The translations under genes were made by a program, and so were the position numbers. From Bacteroidales bacterium (lineage in GTDB: Bacteria; Bacteroidota; Bacteroidia; Bacteroidales; UBA932), in the NCBI GenBank assembly GCA_017415715.1, contig JAFQFD010000005.1:1-64000 (forward strand): a stretch of 64,000 bases of DNA, read 5' to 3'. The notes under the pieces are model-generated. The model did not search any database. It had not been told where the DNA came from and saw only the letters and a list, made by a program, of their open reading frames with translations. Each line of letters opens with the position of its first letter. Positions within the stretch are counted from its first letter, which is position 1. This document shows, in pieces, positions 33,239 to 42,072 of this stretch.

Positions 33239-34984
33239 ATGTTACAGATCTTTACATTATTAGGAGCTCTCGGCATGTTCCTCTACGGAATGAATCTGAT
33301 GAGTTCCGGACTGCAGAAGGCTGCAGGAGACCGTCTGAGGAACTTCCTTTCAGCAATGACCTCGAACCCGTTCAAGGGAGTGCTCACCGGTCTGGGCATC
33401 ACTTCAGTCATTCAGTCATCATCTGCAACAACAGTGATGGTTGTCAGCTTTGTAAATGCCGGACTGCTCACTCTTGCGCAGGCGATCAGCGTGATCATGG
33501 GCGCCAACATCGGTACAACCGTCACAGCATGGCTCGTCTCATGGCTCGGATTCAAGGCTGACATCTCAATATTCGCAGTGCCTTTGATGGCTGTGGGATT
33601 CGTGCTTTCCATCTCGAAGAAAAGCCAGAGAAGAAACATTGCAGAGCTCATTGTGGGCTTTTCACTACTCTTTCTGGGTCTCTCTCTGATGAAGAATTCG
33701 GTTCCGGACCTAAGCGAGACACCGGAAGTGCTTTCATTCATCCAGGGATGGCAGGGCCACGGATTCGGTTCGGTGCTCCTTTTCCTTGCATTGGGCACGA
33801 TCCTGACACTCGTGCTTCAATCTTCCAGCGCGACAATGGCCCTCACAATCATGATGCTGAATTTCGGATGGATCAGGTTTGACATGGCATGCGCAATGGT
33901 GCTCGGAGAAAACATCGGAACAACAATCACCGCCAACATCGCCGCAGCTGTCGGAAACCCTTCAGCAAAACGCGCTGCACTCGCCCACACCGTGTTCAAT
34001 GTATTCGGAGTGATATGGGCACTTATACTCTTCCCATACTTCCTGAAGCTTGTCGGCTTCATAACAGCCGGCATATTCGGACTTCCGAATCCTTCGGGTG
34101 AAACATTCAGCGTCGTTGCAGGAGCTGAAGGAGCGCAGAGCGACACGCAGACAGCAGCATTGTACGGACTGTCTATGCTCCATACCCTCTTCAACACCAT
34201 CAACACATTGATTCTCATATGGTTCATACCTCTTATCGAGAAGATTGTGTGCATGGTCATAAAGGATTCCAAGAACAAAGAGGACGACGCATACAGGCTT
34301 AAATATATCAATGCTGGACCTCTGGCGACACCGGAACTCGCCATTGAACAGGCATTCAAGGAGATCGGTCATTTTGCGAGGATCTCAAGAAACGGACTCG
34401 GATACATCAAGGAAGCCGTCAATGAGACAGATCCGGACAAGTTCGAGGAATATCGTGCGAAACTCGTCAAATATGAGGAGATCTCAGACAGGATCGAATA
34501 TGAAATCGCAACCTTCCTCAATGATGTACCTGCCGGCGAGATCAGCGAGAGCACATCCATAAAGATCAAGGCCATGTACAAGATCATCGGAGAACTCGAG
34601 TCCCTCGGAGACTCAGGAGAGTCGATCAGCCGCATCCTTTCGCGCAGGAACATTCACAAGAAGACATTTGATGCAGAGACAGTCAGAAGGCTGAACTCTC
34701 TTATCAAACTGGTCGACAGCGCATATGAGGTGATGATAACTAACCTGACTCTTGCAGATGAGGCAAGGCTCGAGGAGATTTCTAACGCATACGACGCCGA
34801 GGACCGCATCAACAACATGCGCAACAACCTCCGCGACGAGGAGATCGAAAGCATCGAGAACGAGCGCAAGAACTATCAGACCAGTGTCTACTACCTGGAT
34901 ATAGTAAATGAGCTGGAAAAGATGGGAGACTTCATGATCAATGTCTCGCAGGATCTATACAAATGCAAGATTAAAGTTTCTTAA
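33239..34984 (+). CDS. Na+/phosphate cotransporter (NptA/PNaS family) with PhoU domain
   Basis: This 581-residue sodium-coupled phosphate transporter is built as two inverted Na/Pi repeats. Each has a QSSSAT motif (TSVIQSSSATTVM near 59-71; VLQSSSATMAL near 186-196), characteristic of the family. The C-terminal third (about 370-575) is soluble, helical and PhoU-like, a usual addition in bacterial members. It follows the antiporter at a short distance; a hairpin terminator stands 27 bases after its stop. Confidence 0.94.
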   Translation: MLQIFTLLGALGMFLYGMNLMSSGLQKAAGDRLRNFLSAMTSNPFKGVLTGLGITSVIQSSSATTVMVVSFVNAGLLTLAQAISVIMGANIGTTVTAWLVSWLGFKADISIFAVPLMAVGFVLSISKKSQRRNIAELIVGFSLLFLGLSLMKNSVPDLSETPEVLSFIQGWQGHGFGSVLLFLALGTILTLVLQSSSATMALTIMMLNFGWIRFDMACAMVLGENIGTTITANIAAAVGNPSAKRAALAHTVFNVFGVIWALILFPYFLKLVGFITAGIFGLPNPSGETFSVVAGAEGAQSDTQTAALYGLSMLHTLFNTINTLILIWFIPLIEKIVCMVIKDSKNKEDDAYRLKYINAGPLATPELAIEQAFKEIGHFARISRNGLGYIKEAVNETDPDKFEEYRAKLVKYEEISDRIEYEIATFLNDVPAGEISESTSIKIKAMYKIIGELESLGDSGESISRILSRRNIHKKTFDAETVRRLNSLIKLVDSAYEVMITNLTLADEARLEEISNAYDAEDRINNMRNNLRDEEIESIENERKNYQTSVYYLDIVNELEKMGDFMINVSQDLYKCKIKVS

Positions 34985-35000
34985 TCTCGTGATTATTTGA

Positions 35001-35008
35001 TAATTTTG
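35001..35008 (+). promoter_or_regulatory. Possible -7 box TAATTTTG overlapping a terminator
   Basis: TAATTTTG fits TAnnTTTG, but its expected start site falls inside the hairpin at 35011-35027. It may serve rlmD with an attenuating leader, or be chance. Confidence 0.3.
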
Positions 35009-35010
35009 CA

Positions 35011-35035
35011 GCCCCGATATTCGGGGCTTTTGTTT
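35011..35035 (+). terminator. Terminator after the phosphate transporter gene
   Basis: GCCCCGA (35011-35017) pairs with TCGGGGC (35021-35027) around TAT, followed by TTTTGTTTT. Confidence 0.8.
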
Positions 35036-35036
35036 T

Positions 35037-35095
35037 GTCATCCCGAACACTTCGCTCTGTTGTCATCCCGAGCGAGCAAAGCAAGTCTAGGGATC
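35037..35095. repeat. Intergenic repeat with GTCATCCCGA / GGGATCT ends
   Basis: Two GTCATCCCGA starts (35037 and 35062) lie in a 59-base stretch ending TCTAGGGATCT. Read on the other strand the ends are AGATCCC and GGGATGACA, the same termini as the repeats in the efflux operon but with a different core. It is probably a related repeat family. Confidence 0.65.
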
Positions 35096-35111
35096 TATAA
35101 ACCAAAATATT

Positions 35112-36524
35112 ATGGCAAGAAAGAAACAAGACATCATTTTAGAGAACATCACAATAGAGGCCGTTGCAGCCGAAGGCAAGGCGCTGGCAAGAGTTGACGG
35201 CACAGTACTTTTCGTGCAGTTCGCAGTGCCTGGCGACGTCGTGGACGTGAAGGTGACCAAGAAGAAGAAAAACTATATGGAAGGATTCATCCTCCGCATG
35301 GTCAAGCCTTCAGAGCATCGTCTGGAGCCGTTCTGCAAGCATTTCGGCGTATGCGGAGGCTGCAAGTGGCAGCCGCTGCCGTACGAGATGCAGCTGCAGG
35401 CAAAGCAGCAGCAGGTGTATGACCAGCTCGTGCGCATAGGGCATCTCGATGTTCCTGAAATCTCCCCTATCGTCCCTTCAGACGACACCACATATTATCG
35501 TAACAAGCTGGAATTCACCTTCTCGCAGAGAAGATGGATATTCGACAGCGAGGACGCCGAGGCGCTGACAGAGCAAGAGAAATATGGTCTCGGATTCCAT
35601 GTCGGAAGGTTCTTCGACAAGGTACTCGACATTGACCACTGCTATCTCCAGCCGGAGCCGTCAAACGAGATACGCCTGTTCATTAAGAACTATGCCCTGG
35701 AGCATGGACTGTCATTCTTCAACATCCGTGAACATGTCGGTTTCCTTCGCAACATGTTCATCAGGACAACAGAGGCTGGAAATGTGATGCTCATCATCTG
35801 CTTCTATCATGAAGATGCTGAGGCACGCACCGCCCTTCTCGATGCCTTAGCGGCAAAGTTCCCACAGATCACTTCGCTGTACTATGTCATCAACGGCAAG
35901 GCCAATGATTCGATTTCTGACCAGGAATGCGTACTCTATAAGGGAGAAGATGCAATTTATGAATATATGGAGGGTCTGAAGTTCAAGATCGGACCGAAAT
36001 CCTTCTACCAGACCAATACAAAGCAGGCATACAAACTCTATAGTGTAGCACGCGAATATGCCGCTCTGACAGGCTCAGAGGTCGTCTATGACCTCTATAC
36101 CGGTACAGGAACCATCGCCCAGTTCGTATCACGCCAGGCATCAAAAGTGATCGGCATCGAATATGTGCCTGAGGCTATCGAAGACGCTAAGATCAATGCA
36201 GCCAATAACGGGATAACAAACTGCGAGTTCTTCGCAGGCGACATGAAGGACATCCTCACAGACGCGTTCGTAGAGGAGCACGGCCGTCCGGATGTCATAA
36301 TCCTCGACCCGCCTCGCGCAGGCATCCATCCGGATGTCGCCCAGGTGATACTGAACGCAGCTCCGGACAGGATGGTCTATGTCAGCTGCAATCCTGCGTC
36401 ACAGGCTCGCGACCTCGAGATCCTCTGCAGAGACTATGAGATAACAGCCGTAAGGCCGGTGGACATGTTCCCGCACACTCACCACGTAGAAAACGTAGTC
36501 GCCCTAAACAGAAAAAGAGACTGA
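35112..36524 (+). CDS. rlmD: 23S rRNA (uracil-5-)-methyltransferase, RlmD type
   Basis: This SAM-dependent m5U methyltransferase of the RumA/RlmD group has 470 residues. An N-terminal TRAM domain (about 8-62) precedes the Fe-S cysteines Cys75, Cys81 and Cys84 (CKHFGVCGGCKW) and the class I methyltransferase core with VVYDLYTGTGTIAQF, ILDPPRAG and the nucleophile in YVSCNP. It might also be a paralogue acting on m5U747 or tRNA; family assignment is secure but the exact site is not. The stop codon is at the centre of a 40-base palindrome. Confidence 0.9.
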   Translation: MARKKQDIILENITIEAVAAEGKALARVDGTVLFVQFAVPGDVVDVKVTKKKKNYMEGFILRMVKPSEHRLEPFCKHFGVCGGCKWQPLPYEMQLQAKQQQVYDQLVRIGHLDVPEISPIVPSDDTTYYRNKLEFTFSQRRWIFDSEDAEALTEQEKYGLGFHVGRFFDKVLDIDHCYLQPEPSNEIRLFIKNYALEHGLSFFNIREHVGFLRNMFIRTTEAGNVMLIICFYHEDAEARTALLDALAAKFPQITSLYYVINGKANDSISDQECVLYKGEDAIYEYMEGLKFKIGPKSFYQTNTKQAYKLYSVAREYAALTGSEVVYDLYTGTGTIAQFVSRQASKVIGIEYVPEAIEDAKINAANNGITNCEFFAGDMKDILTDAFVEEHGRPDVIILDPPRAGIHPDVAQVILNAAPDRMVYVSCNPASQARDLEILCRDYEITAVRPVDMFPHTHHVENVVALNRKRD

Positions 36525-36544
36525 TCAGTCTCTTTTTCTGTTTA
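36505..36544. terminator. Bidirectional terminator, 40-base perfect palindrome
   Basis: Positions 36505-36524 are the exact reverse complement of 36525-36544 (TAAACAGAAAAAGAGACTGA and its complement). The A-rich left and T-rich right arms allow termination on both strands. The rlmD stop (36522-36524) is at the centre, and the stop of the NfeD-like gene (36542-36544) is at the right end. Confidence 0.9.
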
Positions 36545-37867
36545 ATTATAATCACAATATAATCTGCCTTGTTCAGCGGAGAGGACTTTCAGGGTCTGGC
36601 CTTTGGAAGCAAATCCGCCGAATTTCAATGTCGCTTCCAGAATTCTGCCATCAGAGGTCATTACTTTTCCGCTCGGACGCATATCTGTGAAGACTTCAAC
36701 CGTCTCACCGACAAGCGTTTCCAATCCCGACACGACACCGGTAAACCCTTCTGAAGCTTTCATTTCCTGACGGAGAGCTATATGGTCGAATGTCCTTGTC
36801 GGATACAGTTTGCGCACAAGCCATACTGAACCAAAGACGGCCGCAGCTGAGGATATTATGACTATCCCAAGAGGCATCAGCACCGGCTCCAGGCTGAATG
36901 TTCCGTCCCAACGATGGAACTCCACATTGTCCACCATCGCCAATGCAAGCGAGAGAACCACAATGACGATACCCGATATTCCACAAACACCGAATCCGGG
37001 AATTACGAATATCTCCAATCCTATAAGAATCAATCCCACCACGAACATCAGTATCTCCCAATGCTCGGCGAGATGACCGACATATCCTGGTGCAAAATAA
37101 AGCAAGGCTCCGACTATGGCGGTCACCAATGGAAGTCCTATGCCCGGAGTCCTGATCTCAACGAAGATTCCTCCGATGATCATCATCATGAAGATTGACT
37201 GAAGCAGAGGATTCAGCAAGAACTGGATAAGACGGTCAATCCAAGTCATGTCATCATCCATATTCCTGATTGTAAAGTCATTATCTCCGCTCATCGCTTC
37301 TGCAACTTCAACTTCACTTTCATAGATTCCTTCACAGTATCCGACCTTTACAGCCTCTTCCGGTGTCAGGCTCAGTACGCCTGCCGTATCTACCATTGCC
37401 TCGGCAATTTCAGGGTTCCTCCCTTTTGCCTGCGCAGTCGAACGCATCATTCCGCGCATGAATGACTGATACTTGTCCGGCATGACCTTTCCGCTTTGAT
37501 CCACAACCGTCGCCGCTCCGATGGAGCTTCCGGTCTTCATGTAAATCGAATCACAGGCGATACTTATCAACGCACCCGCCGAGGCCGCCTGCATGTTGAC
37601 ATAGGCCACGACAGGCTTCTCGTATCTGAGAATCGCCGATCTGATGCTGTCTGCAGCATCAACGGCACCTCCATATGTATCCAGGTCCAGCAGGACGACA
37701 TCTGCATCTGCCTCCACAGCCTTCTGCAGGCCGGTCACGACCTTGCGCTGCGCTGCCTTATCAATGTCCATATCAAGCCTGATCCTGTAAAAAACCGTCA
37801 GGGAATCACTTGCGAATGCACTTATCGCAAGTGACAACATTGCAATGAATGTCAATATTCGTTTCAT
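36542..37867 (-). CDS. NfeD-like membrane-bound serine protease (ClpP class)
   Basis: This 441-residue membrane protein has a signal or anchor segment (1-19), a ClpP/crotonase-like protease domain (about 22-190) with the catalytic Ser in NMQAASAGAL (Ser96) and DLDTYGGAVDAA typical of the family, four or five transmembrane helices (about 225-350), and a C-terminal OB-like NfeD domain. Members are thought to act in membrane quality control with stomatin-type partners; none is adjacent here. It is divergent from the large Hdr operon. Confidence 0.88.
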   Translation of the reverse strand: MKRILTFIAMLSLAISAFASDSLTVFYRIRLDMDIDKAAQRKVVTGLQKAVEADADVVLLDLDTYGGAVDAADSIRSAILRYEKPVVAYVNMQAASAGALISIACDSIYMKTGSSIGAATVVDQSGKVMPDKYQSFMRGMMRSTAQAKGRNPEIAEAMVDTAGVLSLTPEEAVKVGYCEGIYESEVEVAEAMSGDNDFTIRNMDDDMTWIDRLIQFLLNPLLQSIFMMMIIGGIFVEIRTPGIGLPLVTAIVGALLYFAPGYVGHLAEHWEILMFVVGLILIGLEIFVIPGFGVCGISGIVIVVLSLALAMVDNVEFHRWDGTFSLEPVLMPLGIVIISSAAAVFGSVWLVRKLYPTRTFDHIALRQEMKASEGFTGVVSGLETLVGETVEVFTDMRPSGKVMTSDGRILEATLKFGGFASKGQTLKVLSAEQGRLYCDYN

Positions 37868-37924
37868 ATTATCCTATATGGGTCAGTTAATGGAACAAAT
37901 ATAACTATTTCAGCAGATTTTTTG

Positions 37925-37932
37925 TAACTTTG
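37925..37932 (+). promoter_or_regulatory. Bacteroidetes -7 box, TAACTTTG, for the Hdr operon
   Basis: An exact TAnnTTTG match 20 bases before the antiporter ATG at 37953. It is the only clear promoter seen ahead of the eight-gene run ending at 46147. Confidence 0.55.
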
Positions 37933-37952
37933 CTAGGTTAGAATTTACTATA

Positions 37953-38918
37953 ATGGAGTTATTTGTTCAATTGATATGTCTTGCTGCCGGACTTGGCCTT
38001 ATCCTGTTCGGCGCCAACTGGCTTGTTGAAGGCGCGACAAGCATTGCAAGAAAGACCGGTCTCAGCGAATTCGTGATAGGCCTCACAATAGTAGGTATCG
38101 GAACTTCAGCCCCGGAAATGGTGGTAAGCTTCATATCCGCATTCCAGGGCAAATCAGAAATGGCTATAGGCAACATAATGGGTTCCAACATATTCAACGT
38201 ACTGATGATTCTCGGAATCACGGCACTTGTCAGCCCCCTGGTCATCACCAGGCAGAACCGCAAGAGAGATATCCCGTTGAATATAGGCGTAACCCTACTT
38301 CTTCTGATATTGGGAATGAAGCACACACTGTTCGGCATCGGTTTCGACGAAATATCAAGATGGGACGGAGCACTGATGCTTGCAATCTTTGCATTCTACA
38401 TGTGGAAGTCATTCACCAGAGGAGCCGACAAAAACCCCGCTGAAGAAGGCGAAGTCAAGACTTTGAGCACCGGACTTGCCATCACATTCATAGCTGTCGG
38501 TCTGCTTGCGCTTGTGGGCGGAGGAAGACTGTTCGTCAACTCCGCTACTGCAGTCGCTCAATATTTCAATCTGTCAGAGAAATTCATAGCAATCACTATC
38601 ATGTCTGCAGGCACTTCCCTTCCGGAACTCGCCACATGCATCGTTGCCGCACAGAAAGGACGCGGCCAGATGGCGCTGGGAAACATTCTCGGCTCGAACA
38701 TCTCCAACGTACTCATGATTCTCGGAGGCTCGGCTCTTATCCACCCGCTTTCATTCGCCGGAATCACTTTAGTGGACATGGGAGTCGTGCTGGCATCTGC
38801 ACTTCTTCTCATGCTCACAGCTTATACTTTCAAGAAAGACAAGCTTGACAGGACCGAAGGAGTCATTTTCATTATCATCGAAATCGGCTACATGGTGTGG
38901 CTGATGATCAACGCGTAA
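37953..38918 (+). CDS. Calcium/sodium antiporter, CaCA/YrbG family (second copy)
   Basis: This 321-residue inner-membrane exchanger has the two alpha-repeat signatures GIGTSAPEMVVSF and SAGTSLPELATCI, each followed by a GN-hydrophobic-GSNI motif. It is a clear paralogue of the protein at 32281. It is the first gene of the apparent operon; hdrC-like starts four bases after its stop. That arrangement raises the possibility that ion exchange (Na+ or Ca2+) is coupled to the redox complex, but it may simply share a promoter. Confidence 0.93.
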   Translation: MELFVQLICLAAGLGLILFGANWLVEGATSIARKTGLSEFVIGLTIVGIGTSAPEMVVSFISAFQGKSEMAIGNIMGSNIFNVLMILGITALVSPLVITRQNRKRDIPLNIGVTLLLLILGMKHTLFGIGFDEISRWDGALMLAIFAFYMWKSFTRGADKNPAEEGEVKTLSTGLAITFIAVGLLALVGGGRLFVNSATAVAQYFNLSEKFIAITIMSAGTSLPELATCIVAAQKGRGQMALGNILGSNISNVLMILGGSALIHPLSFAGITLVDMGVVLASALLLMLTAYTFKKDKLDRTEGVIFIIIEIGYMVWLMINA

Positions 38919-38922
38919 GGAT

Positions 38923-39621
38923 ATGGGAAAGCTTTTTGAAATGCTCAGGGAGGACTACAGGGTCAAGGAAGGCCTGAAGACCTGCATCAACTGCGGCACC
39001 TGCACAGCCATATGCCCTGCAGCCGAATTCTACCGCTACGATCCACGAAAGATCGTGGACACGGTACAGCGTGGAGACGACGAGGAGATAGAAAAGCTCC
39101 TCAAGAGCGATGTCATATGGTATTGCGGAGAATGTCTGTCGTGCCTGACACGATGCCCTCGCAAGAACGGACCAGGCCTGGTGATAATGGCATTGCGCAA
39201 CCTGTCCGCAAAGCTGGGATATTTTGCGGAATCGGAAAAAGGAAGACAGCTCTACCCTCTCACCAAGATAATGACCGGCAACATATTGAACTACGGATAC
39301 TGCATATATCCGGATACATTCAGCTGGGAAGACCACATAGAGGCAGGGCCTGTGTGGAAATGGCATACGGAGCACTTCGAAGACAGCTTTGCAAGAAACG
39401 GAGGCAATTACAAGGGCAAGGGTCCGGGAGCATTGAGGGCCATCCCGCAGGAAGACCTTGACGAGCTGAAGAGCATCTTTGATGTCACCGGAGCCACCGA
39501 AAGGATCGAGACCATAGAGAAATATTCAAAGGAAAAGGCTGAGGAGATGGGAATGACTATGGAAGAATATTACCGACACACTTTCGAGTACTGCTCGGAA
39601 GGTCATTTTAACAACGACTGA
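38923..39621 (+). CDS. HdrC-like iron-sulfur protein (first copy)
   Basis: This electron-transfer subunit of a heterodisulfide-reductase-like complex has 232 residues. Two complete [4Fe-4S] motifs are seen: Cys21, Cys24, Cys27, Cys31 and Cys68, Cys71, Cys74, Cys78. The C-terminal half (100-232) is a helical extension without a recognised domain. In methanogen Hdr, HdrC passes electrons between HdrA and HdrB; the same is expected here. The hdrB-like gene begins two bases after its stop. No methanogenesis genes are present, so the name reflects architecture only. Confidence 0.88.
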   Translation: MGKLFEMLREDYRVKEGLKTCINCGTCTAICPAAEFYRYDPRKIVDTVQRGDDEEIEKLLKSDVIWYCGECLSCLTRCPRKNGPGLVIMALRNLSAKLGYFAESEKGRQLYPLTKIMTGNILNYGYCIYPDTFSWEDHIEAGPVWKWHTEHFEDSFARNGGNYKGKGPGALRAIPQEDLDELKSIFDVTGATERIETIEKYSKEKAEEMGMTMEEYYRHTFEYCSEGHFNND

Positions 39622-39623
39622 TC

Positions 39624-40694
39624 ATGATCTACCAAGGAAAGCAGAAAATATGGAGCGACTACCAGAAAGAGATTCCCGATGATCACTGGTATTATGTAAG
39701 AAGCTGCATCAGGCAGAACTTCTTCCCCGCTTCAGAGAAGATGTTTCTTGAGATATGCCGCAATGTGCTCGGCAAGGATTTCCATGAAAACGAGCACCAC
39801 ACGACATGCGGAGGCATTGCATACCACTGCGACACGATACCGCAGGAAACTGCGATGACAATCGTGGCAAGACAGTTTGCACTTATGACCGAAGCCGGAT
39901 ATGAGAATTATGTAGCCTCATGCATCACCTCGTTCGGAAACTACACCGAAATCCTTGAGACATGGCACGAGTTCCCCGAACTTGAGGCCAAGATCAGGGA
40001 AATGCTGTGGAAATCATGTCGCAAGGAGTTCAACAAGCCGAAATATCTTGCCCATTCCAGCGACCTTATATACAAGTATCGCAATGAGATTGCAGAAAAA
40101 GCAAAGTTCCACCTTATAAACAAAGAGACCGGCGAGCCGCTTCGCGTCGTGGAACACATCGGCTGCCACTATTCGAAGATGTTCCCGTCCAAAGGCGTAG
40201 GCGGAGCCGAATACCCATATGTGCTGACAGGCATGGTGGAGGCATGGGGAGGCAATGTGATTGACTACCCTGAACGTCGCCACTGCTGCGGATATGGATT
40301 CAGACAGTATCATGTCAAGGCAAACAGAGGATATTCACTCTCAAACACCCACAAGAAGTTTGAGTCCATGGCACCTTACAAGCCAGATATGATCATAACC
40401 AACTGCCCCGGATGCCCATACTTCCTTGACAGATGGCAGTATGTCATTGCGGAAATGGAAGGTAAGACATACGGAGAGAACGGATGTGGAATTCCAGTAC
40501 TGACATACGAGGAAGTGGCGGGCCTTGTACTCGGATATGACCCTTGGGATCTCGGACTGCAGCTACATCAGGTGGCGGTAGAGCCGCTTCTGGACAAGAT
40601 CGGCATCGAATACGATCTCGAAGACAAATATAAGGGTATTGACAAGAAAGACCTGCTGAAGCCAGAGCTTCCGACAAGCATCAAATGCTTCTAA
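39624..40694 (+). CDS. HdrB-like CCG-domain protein with one intact cysteine motif
   Basis: This 356-residue catalytic-type subunit carries cysteine-rich CCG domains that bind noncubane [4Fe-4S] clusters in HdrB. The C-terminal motif is complete: Cys181, Cys221-Cys222, and Cys261 with Cys264 in NCPGCPYF. The N-terminal equivalent is degraded: Cys28, a single Cys62 in TTCGG, and Cys100 in SCITS, lacking two of the expected five cysteines. So one active cluster site is likely, as in some Hdr-like proteins outside methanogens. It lies between the hdrC- and hdrA-like genes. Confidence 0.87.
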   Translation: MIYQGKQKIWSDYQKEIPDDHWYYVRSCIRQNFFPASEKMFLEICRNVLGKDFHENEHHTTCGGIAYHCDTIPQETAMTIVARQFALMTEAGYENYVASCITSFGNYTEILETWHEFPELEAKIREMLWKSCRKEFNKPKYLAHSSDLIYKYRNEIAEKAKFHLINKETGEPLRVVEHIGCHYSKMFPSKGVGGAEYPYVLTGMVEAWGGNVIDYPERRHCCGYGFRQYHVKANRGYSLSNTHKKFESMAPYKPDMIITNCPGCPYFLDRWQYVIAEMEGKTYGENGCGIPVLTYEEVAGLVLGYDPWDLGLQLHQVAVEPLLDKIGIEYDLEDKYKGIDKKDLLKPELPTSIKCF

Positions 40695-40714
40695 ACCAAT
40701 CAACCTGAACCGAA

Positions 40715-41737
40715 ATGAAAGAGATAATAGTCATAATAGGAGGCGGAATCGCCGGACTTGAGGCGGCATCAAATCTGCTCAAGCTCGGCTACTCACCGAT
40801 AATCATCGAAAAGAGTGACCATCTGGGTGGCCATGTGGCCAACTGGCATAAGCTCTTTCCTGACCTGACACCGGCAAAAGATCTTGTTGACGAACTCATA
40901 GCATCAAGCAAGGATGCAAACATATTCCTCAATACCGAGGTTTCCTTCATAAATCGTCTGAAGGACAGTTACAACATCATGCTGTCAAACGGAATATCCA
41001 TCATCACGAAGTATATCCTGATGACAACAGGCTTCAGACTTTTCGAAGCATCAAAGAAGGAAGAGTATGGATACGGAATTTACAACCAAGTGATTACCAA
41101 TTCAGACTTGGAGCATTGGTTTAATACCGGACAGGACAAACGCATAGACGAATCCCCAATGAATGCAATTGGATTCGTCCACTGCGTGGGTTCGAGAGAC
41201 GAGAAGGCAAGAAACTCCCAGTGCTCTAAAGTATGCTGCATCACGGCAATCAAGCAGGCCATAGAACTGAAGGAGAAATTCCCTGACGCACAGATATACT
41301 GCTTCTATATGGACCTCAGACTCTTCGGAAAGAAATTCGAGGACTTCTATACCAAGGCCCAGCGCGATCATGGCATACACTTCATCAGAGGACGTGTGTC
41401 AGAAGTCGGGGAAAACATCGAAGGCAAAGTCATAGTGAAGGCAGAAGACACACTTGCAGGAAAACCGATAAAGGTCACACTCGACCTGCTGGTGCTCATG
41501 TCTGGAATGGTATGCAATCCTGACAGCAGCAAGACTGCGTCAATGATGGCCCTGCCGATCGATTCGGACGGCTTCCTCAAGAGCAGCGACAATGTATTCC
41601 GCATAACAGCATCTCCGAAAAAGGGAATCTTCTATGCGGGAGCATGCACAGGTCCTAAAACAGTGCCCGAAACACTTGCAGAGGCAAGGTCTGCGGTCCT
41701 GGACATACATTCACACATAACATCGCAGGAGAAATGA
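40715..41737 (+). CDS. HdrA/QmoA-like FAD protein
   Basis: This 340-residue flavoprotein subunit has the N-terminal dinucleotide-binding motif IIGGGIAGLEAA (7-18) and EKSDHLGGH (32-40). The HdrA hallmark cysteines appear in HCVGSRD and CSKVCC (about 153-175). It lacks the extra ferredoxin domains of methanogen HdrA (about 650 residues) and so has the size of sHdrA or QmoA. FAD would be the site where electrons split or pass to HdrC. The stop overlaps the next gene by four bases (ATGA). Confidence 0.9.
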   Translation: MKEIIVIIGGGIAGLEAASNLLKLGYSPIIIEKSDHLGGHVANWHKLFPDLTPAKDLVDELIASSKDANIFLNTEVSFINRLKDSYNIMLSNGISIITKYILMTTGFRLFEASKKEEYGYGIYNQVITNSDLEHWFNTGQDKRIDESPMNAIGFVHCVGSRDEKARNSQCSKVCCITAIKQAIELKEKFPDAQIYCFYMDLRLFGKKFEDFYTKAQRDHGIHFIRGRVSEVGENIEGKVIVKAEDTLAGKPIKVTLDLLVLMSGMVCNPDSSKTASMMALPIDSDGFLKSSDNVFRITASPKKGIFYAGACTGPKTVPETLAEARSAVLDIHSHITSQEK

Positions 41738-42072
41738 ACGGGTTCGGATTCAGACTTTCACCAAGTTCTGCAATAAACCTGGACAAGGTAGACAGAAGCA
41801 GGTTCGAGGAGCTGTGCTCGATCGAACCGGATGCGCTGCGATGCATGTCCTGCGGATCCTGCAGCGCAACCTGCCCTGCAGCTCAATTCTCAGGCATGAG
41901 CATACGCAAGGTATTGCTGAATCTGCAGAGAGGCAAGGAAGAGGAAGCATTCAGGCTTATGTCCAACTGCATGCTTTGCGGCAAATGCACAATGGTATGC
42001 CCCCGAGGCATAAACACAAGACGCATAGTGCTGACCATCAGCAGGATATATGAGAAGGAGGAAAAGCGATGA
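41734..42072 (+). CDS. HdrC-like ferredoxin (second copy)
   Basis: This 112-residue protein has two [4Fe-4S] motifs, Cys37-Cys40-Cys43-Cys47 (CMSCGSCSATCP) and Cys79-Cys82-Cys85-Cys89 (CMLCGKCTMVCP). It is shorter than the first HdrC-like protein because the C-terminal extension is missing. It overlaps both neighbours by four bases, so the A, C2 and membrane B2 subunits are tightly coupled in translation. Confidence 0.9.
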   Translation: MNGFGFRLSPSSAINLDKVDRSRFEELCSIEPDALRCMSCGSCSATCPAAQFSGMSIRKVLLNLQRGKEEEAFRLMSNCMLCGKCTMVCPRGINTRRIVLTISRIYEKEEKR

